DNA of 5,085 nucleotides from Candidatus Pelagibacterales bacterium (GTDB lineage: Bacteria > Pseudomonadota > Alphaproteobacteria > Pelagibacterales > AG-422-B15): assembly GCA_016777745.1 (NCBI GenBank), contig JADHQX010000111.1, positions 1 through 5,085 of the forward strand, given 5' to 3'. Below are positions 1 through 5,085 of the stretch, piece by piece. The position numbers and the translations under genes are program-made. The notes under the pieces are model-generated. The model worked only from the letters and a program-made list of their open reading frames with translations. It was not told the DNA's origin and ran no database searches. Positions within the stretch are counted from its first letter, which is position 1; each line of letters begins with the position of its first letter.

Positions 1-621
1 TATTATTAGGTAATCTAAGTCTGGCGCTAAAAAGTAACGCGTGGTTCTATCATCCTGAAGCCTAATTCTTTCTACGATGATGCAAGAATAGTTGGTGCCA
101 TCAACTTCAAAATTTCCATTATTGATAACTTTATAGTTGTTAGCTTCAATAGCCCCTGTTTTTAAATCCGGAAGCATTAATGAGAACTCCATGAGGCCTG
201 CGATAACATTTTTTCTGATTTGAATTTGAACATTTAGTGGATCAAAGACATTTTCATTTTCAATTAAAGCTTGGCTCCATTCAAACTTTCCTTTTGAGTT
301 TAAAGTTCCTGAGGTTTGATCAAAAGTTAAAGTCCTCTTATCTGATATCAATGTCCACTTAACATCTACATAGTATTTAGTAGAAGTTATGAGGCTGTCT
401 GTTTCAGAGAAATCTGAAATAATTTTTATTCTTCCTAATGGAAATTTAGCATTAAATTGAATGGTTCTTTTGCCTTCTTCATTATGAGTAATCAGTTCTC
501 TGATTCCCTGCATGGAAACTCTAGAGTTAGTAAAAACATACTCGCCTCTATAGTCAGGAATCTCCTGAGCTGTCAGATCGCTAGATATTAAAATAAATAA
601 TATTCCAAGATATTTATACAT
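1..621 (-). CDS. DUF3108 domain-containing exported protein (partial, C-terminus cut by left edge)
   Basis: The function is unknown; the family is DUF3108, predicted periplasmic proteins of proteobacteria. The open frame runs 207 codons from ATG at 621 to base 1 with no stop, so the C-terminus is missing. From my memory of the family, perhaps 20-40 residues are lost. Residues 1-18 look like a signal peptide: MYKYLG, a hydrophobic run LFILIS, and a possible cleavage after A18 (LTA/QE). No lipobox cysteine is seen. The rest is rich in alternating beta-strand-like stretches. The best family signature is at residues 192-205, where RTTRYFLAPDLDYL matches the usual R-T-T-x-(W/Y)-x-A-P-x-L-x-Y-L pattern near the C-terminus. 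A lone cysteine sits at residue 180. The start is supported by a GGAG Shine-Dalgarno 7 nt upstream and by the signal peptide. The gene overlaps the end of purN by 8 bp, so it is probably translated from the purMN message. Family assignment is fairly sure; the role is not known. Confidence 0.85.
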   Translation of the reverse strand, partial: MYKYLGILFILISSDLTAQEIPDYRGEYVFTNSRVSMQGIRELITHNEEGKRTIQFNAKFPLGRIKIISDFSETDSLITSTKYYVDVKWTLISDKRTLTFDQTSGTLNSKGKFEWSQALIENENVFDPLNVQIQIRKNVIAGLMEFSLMLPDLKTGAIEANNYKVINNGNFEVDGTNYSCIIVERIRLQDDRTTRYFLAPDLDYLII

Positions 622-1261
622 TAAAGAACTCCATATGGTTTGGGCCAAAGTGACTTTCGGCTTCAAATTTTACTTGATCTCCCTGCAGTGAAATATATCC
701 CTTTATTATATCTGCTATAACTTTTGGATAGACAGCATGTTCAATTTTATGAATTCGACTGATCAATTTTGCTTCAGACTGAACGGGGTCTATCTTCAAG
801 GCGCCCTGAGTAATAATTGGGCCTCCATCCAGCTCATTGCTTACATAATGAACTGATATGCCGTGCATTAAATCTCCATTTTCAATAGCTTGTTTGTGCG
901 TATTTAGCCCAGGATAGTCTGGTAATAAAGAAGGATGAATATTAATCAATTTTCCCTCAAGGGCTTTGGTAAAACCATTTGATAGAATTCGCATAAATCC
1001 TGCAAGCACAACCAAGTCTGGCTCTATTGGCAGGATCTGTTCTAAGAGCGCTTTATCAAATTCTTCTCTGGAATTAAAATTGTTATGCTCGATTACCTTG
1101 CTCATTAAATGGAATTTTTTAGCGCGCTCTAGGCCCTTGACATGATCTTGATTTGAAATGACCAACTCAATCGAAGCAGGAATATTTCCTGTTTGGCAGG
1201 CCTTGGCAATCGCTTCTAGATTTGAACCACCACCTGAAATCAGAACAACTATTTTTTTCAT
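614..1261 (-). CDS. purN: Phosphoribosylglycinamide formyltransferase PurN (GAR transformylase)
   Basis: This cytosolic enzyme of de novo purine synthesis transfers a formyl group from 10-formyltetrahydrofolate to glycinamide ribonucleotide (GAR), giving formyl-GAR. At 215 residues it matches the E. coli enzyme (212). The N-terminal phosphate-binding loop is ISGGGSNL (residues 8-15). The folate and active-site core is VVLAGFMRIL (84-93), followed by the catalytic Asn107 and His109 in INIHPSLLPDYPG and the catalytic Asp145 in ELDGGPI. The His174-Ala-Val-Tyr-Pro segment near the C-terminus is also typical. All catalytic residues are present and there is no frameshift. The ATG at 1261 begins 2 bp after the purM stop, with no Shine-Dalgarno sequence nearby, so translation is probably coupled to purM. 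The 3' end overlaps the DUF3108 gene by 8 bp (ATGTATAA). No folate-independent PurT is seen in the window. Confidence 0.97.
   Translation of the reverse strand: MKKIVVLISGGGSNLEAIAKACQTGNIPASIELVISNQDHVKGLERAKKFHLMSKVIEHNNFNSREEFDKALLEQILPIEPDLVVLAGFMRILSNGFTKALEGKLINIHPSLLPDYPGLNTHKQAIENGDLMHGISVHYVSNELDGGPIITQGALKIDPVQSEAKLISRIHKIEHAVYPKVIADIIKGYISLQGDQVKFEAESHFGPNHMEFFNV
629..632 (-). promoter_or_regulatory. Shine-Dalgarno site for the DUF3108 gene
   Basis: On the minus strand GGAG is followed by 7 nt (TTCTTTA) and then the ATG at 621. It lies inside the last codons of purN. It is the only clear, well-placed Shine-Dalgarno sequence before any start in the window. It fixes the DUF3108 start and suggests that ribosomes load independently here or re-initiate after finishing purN. 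Confidence 0.6.
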
Positions 1262-1263
1262 GA

Positions 1264-2283
1264 CTATTGGTATTGAATTTGCTCTTTTAGATCGCCTTTG
1301 ATTATGGATCCAATTTCATAACTGCGAAGTTTATGATTTGATAAAACCTTCTTTGCTTTCAAAACATCTGCTTTGTCTAAAACACAAACCATCCCAATGC
1401 CACAATTAAATATTCTCAACATGTCTGATTGGGAAATCTTCCCTTTTTCTTGCAACCACTGAAAAGCTTTAGGAAACTTCCAAGAAGATAAATTGATCTC
1501 TGCAATTAATCCATTTTTAAGAATTCGTGGAATATTTTCTGTCAAACCGCCTCCAGTTATATGCGCCATACCTTTGACATTGGTTTTTTTGATTAGTTCT
1601 AGAATAGGCGCAGGGTATAAATGCGTAGGCCTGAGCAGAACACGCATGATTGATTCCGGTGCTTTATGTTTTTTAAGAATAGATCGTATTAAAGAGTAAC
1701 CATTAGAGTGAGGGCCGCTTGATTCAATACCCAACAATACATGTCCTGGTTTTATGCCTTTGCCATCAATTAAGTTGGTTTTTTCAACAACCCCAACAGA
1801 AAATCCAGCTAAGTCAAAGTTATCTTTTGCATAATGACCTGGCATTTCAGCTGTCTCTCCACCAAGCAAAGCACAGTTACTTTTTTTGCATGCATTTGCA
1901 ATGCCTTTAACAATTTTTGCTGTTACTTTGGGTTCAAGTTTTGATGCAGCAAAATAATCCAAGAAAAATAAGGGCTCAGCCCCACAAGTAACCATGTCAT
2001 TGACGCACATAGCAACCAGATCTTGACCTGTCAGATGTGTTTTATTGTAAGCTTGGCTCAAGGCTACCTTGGTTCCAACCCCATCAGTGCAACCAACTAA
2101 AACAGGGTTTTTATATCCGGACCCAAGCTGAAAAAGCCCAGCAAAACCTCCTATACCTCCCAGGACTCTTCGATCATGAGTCGCATTTACACTTGCTTTA
2201 ATAGATTCTACTAGCTCATTACCTTTTTCAATATTGACACCTGCCTTCGTGTAAGGATCTGTAGGTTTTGTTTTACTAGTCAT
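1264..2283 (-). CDS. purM: Phosphoribosylformylglycinamidine cyclo-ligase PurM (AIR synthetase)
   Basis: PurM is a cytosolic ATP-dependent enzyme that closes the imidazole ring, converting formylglycinamidine ribonucleotide to aminoimidazole ribonucleotide (AIR). At 339 residues it is full length (E. coli 345). Conserved blocks appear in order: GVNIEKGNELV (15-25), LGGIGGFAGLF (41-51), TDGVGTK (66-72), CVNDMVTCGAEPLFFLDY (93-110), GGETAEMPG (141-149), SSGPHSNGYSL (188-198), HITGGGLTENIPR (241-253) and FNCGIGM (292-298). Together these are the ATP- and substrate-binding parts of the PurM/PurL/SelD/ThiL/HypE fold. The ATG at 2283 is favoured because the preceding in-frame sequence is short and the N-terminus aligns with E. 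coli PurM. No Shine-Dalgarno sequence precedes it. It heads the leftward purM-purN-DUF3108 unit and stands back to back with the DUF2066 gene across only 13 bp. I see no PurR-type operator palindrome in or beside that gap. Confidence 0.98.
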   Translation of the reverse strand: MTSKTKPTDPYTKAGVNIEKGNELVESIKASVNATHDRRVLGGIGGFAGLFQLGSGYKNPVLVGCTDGVGTKVALSQAYNKTHLTGQDLVAMCVNDMVTCGAEPLFFLDYFAASKLEPKVTAKIVKGIANACKKSNCALLGGETAEMPGHYAKDNFDLAGFSVGVVEKTNLIDGKGIKPGHVLLGIESSGPHSNGYSLIRSILKKHKAPESIMRVLLRPTHLYPAPILELIKKTNVKGMAHITGGGLTENIPRILKNGLIAEINLSSWKFPKAFQWLQEKGKISQSDMLRIFNCGIGMVCVLDKADVLKAKKVLSNHKLRSYEIGSIIKGDLKEQIQYQ

Positions 2284-2296
2284 TTACAATAAAAAT
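2284..2296. promoter_or_regulatory. 13 bp divergent start region between purM and the DUF2066 gene
   Basis: This is the only intergenic space longer than 2 bp and is made entirely of A/T except one C. It separates the start codons of two divergent transcription units. It is too short to hold two promoters with leaders, so promoter elements must extend into the coding sequence on either side or the messages must be leaderless. Neither start has a Shine-Dalgarno sequence. For the purM direction the best -10 I can find is a weak TATTTT (minus strand, 2297-2292) with no matching -35, which would leave a leader of about 0-2 nt. Confidence 0.55.
2285..2290 (+). promoter_or_regulatory. Candidate -10 element (TACAAT) for the DUF2066-hda unit
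   Basis: TACAAT differs from the sigma-70 consensus TATAAT at one position. It ends 6 nt before the ATG at 2297, so transcription would start at or next to the start codon and give a leaderless message. No good -35 is present at 16-18 bp spacing (TAGGTT at 2262-2267 is poor), nor is there an extended -10 TG. In such an AT-rich gap a chance match is quite possible. Confidence 0.3.
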
Positions 2297-3316
2297 ATGA
2301 GTCAAAAAATTAAAATCTTGCTTCTGCTAAATTTTCTTTTGGTAAACATGGCTTTTAGCAAAGAGTTACCAGCATTGTTTGAAGTTAAGATTCCTGTTGA
2401 TCAGTATACCAATACTAACGACGGATTAAATAAGGCATTTAATCGATTGATTCATAAATTATCAGGCTCTAGAAGTAAAAAATTTCTCTGGAGAATTGGC
2501 GATGCTCAACTTAACAAAATTGAATTTGTTTCCTCTTATTCAACAGAGCTTATTGGAGAGGAAGAATTTTTATCAGTTAAATTTAATAGTGAAGCGCTAA
2601 TTCCTGAGTTGCGCAAAATTGGCACACCTTTAATAGGCTTTAATCGTCCAGTGATCTTAATTTTGTTTAAAATCGATACTGGTGAGTCTGCGCCTGTTTA
2701 TCTTAGCAGCGGCACATCAAGCGATCAGTTCGCCTCAGAAATAAAGCAAACATTTAAAAACATTGCTCTTGAGAGAGGGGTCTATCTAGAGTTACCTGAA
2801 TTTGATTTAGAAGATCAAAATTTACTTAATCAAGCTAATATACTTTTTTCGCCATCAAGTTATATTCAGGAGAAATTTTATAATGATGCTTTTTTAAATA
2901 TTGAGCTTGTAAGAATTGGCATCAATCAATGGTCTATCAATGGAGACCTCAAAACCATCTTTCCTTTACAAGAGAAGCAAGTAATAGAGTTTTTTCAAAA
3001 TGCTATCCATGAGTTCTTGGATGAATTTCTTGAGGTTAAGCCTCTTGAGCCTGGCGCATCAGGAGAAAGAGTGATGGTCACGATTCAGGGTTTAAATAAT
3101 TACCAAGACTTTCAATCAGTTGAATCCGAGTTAGATAAAATTTTTGCAATAAAATCTAGATCTTTTCATGCTTTTCAGCGCACTAAGATTGATTACACGA
3201 CCCAATTATTTTTAACAAAAGATTCATTAATAAAAGAGCTCAGAGGCAGCACTAAATTTTTAATTAAAGAATATAATGAAGATACCCAGCACCTCAAATT
3301 AGAGTACTTAAACTAG
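2297..3316 (+). CDS. DUF2066 domain-containing exported protein
   Basis: The function is unknown. The family is DUF2066, which in gammaproteobacteria is typically encoded next to purM and close to hda, as here. The protein has 339 residues. Residues 1-21 form a clear signal peptide: two lysines, the hydrophobic LLLLNFLLVNMAF, and likely cleavage after AFS21, so the mature protein should be periplasmic or envelope-associated. Family-type features are the N-terminal FEVKIPVDQYT (28-38), the helix leading into LIHKLSGSR (51-59), the strand NRPVILILF (116-124), and a C-terminal domain beginning near GERVMVTIQGL (256-266). No catalytic motif is visible. The first ATG is chosen because the next one (codon 18) would remove the signal peptide. 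There is no Shine-Dalgarno sequence, and a leaderless message is possible. It heads the rightward unit, with the phosphatidyltransferase gene starting 2 bp after its stop. Family identity is fairly sure. Confidence 0.85.
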   Translation: MSQKIKILLLLNFLLVNMAFSKELPALFEVKIPVDQYTNTNDGLNKAFNRLIHKLSGSRSKKFLWRIGDAQLNKIEFVSSYSTELIGEEEFLSVKFNSEALIPELRKIGTPLIGFNRPVILILFKIDTGESAPVYLSSGTSSDQFASEIKQTFKNIALERGVYLELPEFDLEDQNLLNQANILFSPSSYIQEKFYNDAFLNIELVRIGINQWSINGDLKTIFPLQEKQVIEFFQNAIHEFLDEFLEVKPLEPGASGERVMVTIQGLNNYQDFQSVESELDKIFAIKSRSFHAFQRTKIDYTTQLFLTKDSLIKELRGSTKFLIKEYNEDTQHLKLEYLN

Positions 3317-3318
3317 CA

Positions 3319-3870
3319 ATGAGCAAATATTTTATTTTCATACCTAATTTGCTTTCTATCATCAGAATTTATCTGATGTACCCCTTACTTACATTTATTG
3401 CTGAAGAAAATTATCTTTTTGCTTTGTATATTTTTATCATTGCTGCTGCAACCGATGGTCTTGACGGATATCTAGCAAGGGTCATGGATTGGCAAACAGA
3501 TCTCGGCAAGATTTTAGATCCAATTGCAGACAAAGTGCTTTTAATTGGAACTATTTTTATTTTGTGGATGAACTCCCATATACCAATTTTCGTGCTCGCA
3601 GTTTTCATTCTAAGAGATTTTATTATTATCATGGGAGCTGCATTCCACATGACCGTCTATGAAACCGCGGCACCAAATCCAAATATATTTGGAAAAATTA
3701 CAACCTTTGTGCATATTGGTTATCTGGCTGGTGTCTTCGTTGATATTATATTTAGCCTTAATCTAACTAATGTTGCGATTGATTGTTTGGTTGCTTTGGT
3801 AACTTTAATTAGCTTGTTTCTATATGGTTTGAATTGGTTCAAACTAACTGCTAAATTGCATCGTGAATAA
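3319..3870 (+). CDS. CDP-alcohol phosphatidyltransferase family membrane protein (PgsA or cardiolipin-synthase type)
   Basis: This integral inner-membrane enzyme should transfer a phosphatidyl group from CDP-diacylglycerol to an alcohol, releasing CMP. It has 183 residues, about the size of PgsA (182). The family signature D-x2-D-G-x2-A-R-x8-G-x3-D-x3-D is complete: Asp46, Asp49, Gly50, Ala53, Arg54, Gly63, Asp67 and Asp71. These aspartates bind the metal and include the catalytic base. The N-terminal PNLLSIIRI (9-17) is also typical. About six hydrophobic membrane segments lie roughly at 8-28, 32-47, 72-84, 88-110, 127-147 and 152-172. The acceptor alcohol cannot be read with certainty. Residues 99-100 are Arg-Asp, where PgsA has Arg-Glu, and a Phe-Gly-Lys-Ile-Thr-Thr segment follows (124-129). 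I recall both as closer to the eukaryote-like cardiolipin synthases, so no symbol is given. The ATG lies 2 bp after the DUF2066 stop, with no Shine-Dalgarno sequence. The end overlaps hda by 8 bp. Confidence 0.9.
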   Translation: MSKYFIFIPNLLSIIRIYLMYPLLTFIAEENYLFALYIFIIAAATDGLDGYLARVMDWQTDLGKILDPIADKVLLIGTIFILWMNSHIPIFVLAVFILRDFIIIMGAAFHMTVYETAAPNPNIFGKITTFVHIGYLAGVFVDIIFSLNLTNVAIDCLVALVTLISLFLYGLNWFKLTAKLHRE

Positions 3871-4567
3871 ACCAACTCAACTTATTTTCCCATTTCAGAT
3901 TAATCAAAAGGCATCGTTTGATAGTTTTTTTTGCTCACCTAATAATCTGAATTTAATGACCCAGCTCGCCCATATAGTGAAAAGCAAAAAATATCATGAA
4001 CTAATAATTCATGGTGAGACGGGGTCTGGTAAATCATTCTTAATGCAAGCTGTATGCAATGAGTTGAGCCTAGCAGGAAAACAGTTTGCCTTTATACCCA
4101 TGAATAAAGCAATCAATATGGGCATTGAAATATTTCAGAATTTAGCATCCTTAGACGCAGTCTGCGTTGATGACGTGCATCTCATGCTTGCCAATGAAAA
4201 TTGGGAAACAGCTATGTTTAATTTAATAAATGAATGTCAGCAATCTAATTGCAGCCTGATACTCTCTTTTGGCGGCGCTCAATCACTAGAAGAAAATACA
4301 AAACTTCCAGACTTATTATCAAGAATTAAGCGCATGGAGTTTATGGCCGTGCATAAGGTGCAAGATGATTTTTTCAATCAAGCGCTTAATTTTGTAGCTC
4401 AACAATTAGACATCAATATAGATAAAGCCGAGCTAGAGTTCCTTTTAAAAAACCAGACACGAGAATTTTCAGTCCTGGTAGAAAATCTTATTTCTTTAGA
4501 TGTACAAGCTGGCTCTTTGAAAAGAAAGATAACTATCCCTCTAATCAAAGAGACATTAAACCTTTAA
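3863..4567 (+). CDS. hda: DnaA regulatory inactivator Hda
   Basis: Hda is a DnaA-like AAA+ protein that, bound to the DNA-loaded beta clamp, stimulates hydrolysis of DnaA-bound ATP and so blocks re-initiation (RIDA). At 234 residues it is full length (E. coli 233). The clamp-binding motif QLIFPF (6-11) sits at the extreme N-terminus. Walker A is GETGSGKS (51-58), Walker B is AVCVDDVHLM (99-108), the arginine-finger region is LPDLLSRIK with Arg154, and the sensor-II region contains Arg200. The C-terminus RKITIPLIKETLNL closely matches E. coli RKLTIPFVKEILKL. The start is GTG at 3863. It is chosen because it puts MNKPTQLIFPF in register with E. coli MNTPAQLSLPL; a later start would lose the clamp motif. 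The start overlaps the phosphatidyltransferase stop by 8 bp (GTGAATAA) and has no Shine-Dalgarno sequence, which suggests coupled, probably weak translation. Walker A and B are more DnaA-like than in E. coli Hda, but the length rules out DnaA. Confidence 0.95.
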   Translation: MNKPTQLIFPFQINQKASFDSFFCSPNNLNLMTQLAHIVKSKKYHELIIHGETGSGKSFLMQAVCNELSLAGKQFAFIPMNKAINMGIEIFQNLASLDAVCVDDVHLMLANENWETAMFNLINECQQSNCSLILSFGGAQSLEENTKLPDLLSRIKRMEFMAVHKVQDDFFNQALNFVAQQLDINIDKAELEFLLKNQTREFSVLVENLISLDVQAGSLKRKITIPLIKETLNL

Positions 4568-5085
4568 TCAAGAGCAACCATACAGTCTTGGCATGTTAAT
4601 AATGCTTTTGGTTCTTGAATATCTGTTAGTGTTTCATAGAGATCTGCTAGACCATTCAGAGCTGATAAAACTTTTGGCTCTCCAAGAGACACATCAAAAT
4701 TTTCAAGCAATTCTTTAATAATAAGCTGCTCTGGAGAAAGTTGCTGACCATAATATTCAACTTGATAATCTTCTAATTCAGCTATATCAGCTGCATAAGC
4801 AATTGCATCATCAATGCTCCCAATCTCATCAACCAAGCCTATCTCTTTTGCACTTGTTGCAATCCAAACTCTACCGCCTGCAATTTTCTTAATATCTTCG
4901 TAGGACTGAGATCGTGAATCAGCTACAAAATTAACAAATCGATCATATGCATCAGCACCCCATGCAGCAAAGATTTTATCCAAGTCTTCATCAATGGCTT
5001 GAGTTGGATCCCAGCCACCATGCTTAGAGGTAACCACGCCATCAAAATTAACCCCAATATAATCCATTGCATTTTCCAGCGTTGG
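4564..5085 (-). CDS. sppA: Signal peptide peptidase SppA, C-terminal part (partial, start beyond right edge)
   Basis: SppA is an inner-membrane serine protease (family S49, Ser/Lys dyad) that degrades signal peptides left after protein export. The frame is open to the right edge and reads PTLENAMDYIGVNFDGV before the rest. The in-frame ATG at 5067 is therefore an internal methionine, not the start. 173 residues are visible. They match the C-terminal end of the long E. coli-type SppA: YIGVNFDGVVTS, then YDRFVNFVADSR (E. coli YKRFITLVADAR), IAGGRVWIATSAKEIGLVDEIG (E. coli IAQGHVWTGQDAKANGLVD), DDAIAYAADIAEL and VEYYG. The tail LLTCQDC recalls the CLTC near the E. coli C-terminus. The catalytic serine and lysine and the N-terminal membrane anchor lie outside the window. 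No frameshift or internal stop is seen. The gene converges on hda, and the two TAA stops overlap in TTAA. Confidence 0.93.
   Translation of the reverse strand, partial: PTLENAMDYIGVNFDGVVTSKHGGWDPTQAIDEDLDKIFAAWGADAYDRFVNFVADSRSQSYEDIKKIAGGRVWIATSAKEIGLVDEIGSIDDAIAYAADIAELEDYQVEYYGQQLSPEQLIIKELLENFDVSLGEPKVLSALNGLADLYETLTDIQEPKALLTCQDCMVALD

Noticed and set aside
1493..1910. Open frames on the plus strand at 1493-1699 and 1719-1910.
   Set aside because: Both lie antisense inside the highly conserved purM, with no recognisable protein and no start signals; they are shadows.
2234..2239. Perfect TTGACA (-35 consensus) on the plus strand upstream of the DUF2066 gene.
   Set aside because: No acceptable -10 lies 15-18 bp downstream (GATCTG or ATCTGT only), and the bases are explained by purM codons 15-17. 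It is too far from the TACAAT at 2285 to pair with it.
2284..2296. A PurR operator controlling purM.
   Set aside because: No ACGCAAACGTTTGCGT-like palindrome is present in the gap or in the adjoining ends of the two genes.
3411..3650. Open frame on the minus strand inside the phosphatidyltransferase gene.
   Set aside because: It is antisense to the conserved CDP-alcohol signature and its protein has no family features; it is a shadow.
4591..4609. Small hairpin GCAT-7 nt-ATGC followed by TTTT, in the right direction to end the hda transcript.
   Set aside because: The stem is only 4 bp with two G-C pairs and lies within sppA codons; it is too weak to call a terminator.
5065..5067. ATG at 5067 as the start of a 167-residue gene.
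   Set aside because: The frame stays open to the window edge, and the upstream residues PTLENA continue the SppA homology, so this is an internal methionine of a longer protein.

Overview
This is an AT-rich (by eye, not counted), extremely compact stretch of bacterial chromosome holding ordinary core genes. Every family seen (PurM, PurN, Hda, long-form SppA, DUF2066, DUF3108) and their arrangement fit a gammaproteobacterium. The low GC and the near-absence of intergenic DNA suggest a streamlined free-living lineage, such as the marine SAR86-type clades. The class is well supported; the lineage is an inference from composition and compactness only. I see no RNA genes, mobile elements, CRISPR arrays, attachment sites or repeats.

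Layout. Minus strand, 1-2283: purM, purN and a secreted DUF3108 protein form one leftward unit (purM first). purM and purN are 2 bp apart, and purN overlaps the DUF3108 gene by 8 bp. The DUF3108 gene is cut by the left edge. Plus strand, 2297-4567: a secreted DUF2066 protein, a CDP-alcohol phosphatidyltransferase and hda form a rightward unit, with a 2 bp gap and then an 8 bp overlap. Minus strand, 4564-5085: the C-terminal part of a signal peptide peptidase A (sppA) whose start lies beyond the right edge. It converges on hda and the two stop codons overlap in the palindrome TTAA.

How the genes work together. PurM and PurN are two steps of de novo purine synthesis. PurN formylates GAR (step 3), and PurM closes the imidazole ring to give AIR (step 5). 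Hda works with the DNA-loaded sliding clamp to inactivate DnaA-ATP after replication initiation. The phosphatidyltransferase makes a phospholipid in the inner membrane. The DUF2066 and DUF3108 products are predicted to be exported and have no assigned function. SppA degrades leftover signal peptides at the membrane.

The only non-coding bases in the window are 2 + 13 + 2 bp. Both divergent units must therefore start transcription from promoters lying partly or wholly inside the opposite gene, or from leaderless messages. No previously undescribed system is evident. The points most worth a second look are the 13 bp divergent promoter region, the tight coupling of a phospholipid synthase gene to hda, the subfamily of that synthase, and the intact nucleotide-binding motifs in Hda.
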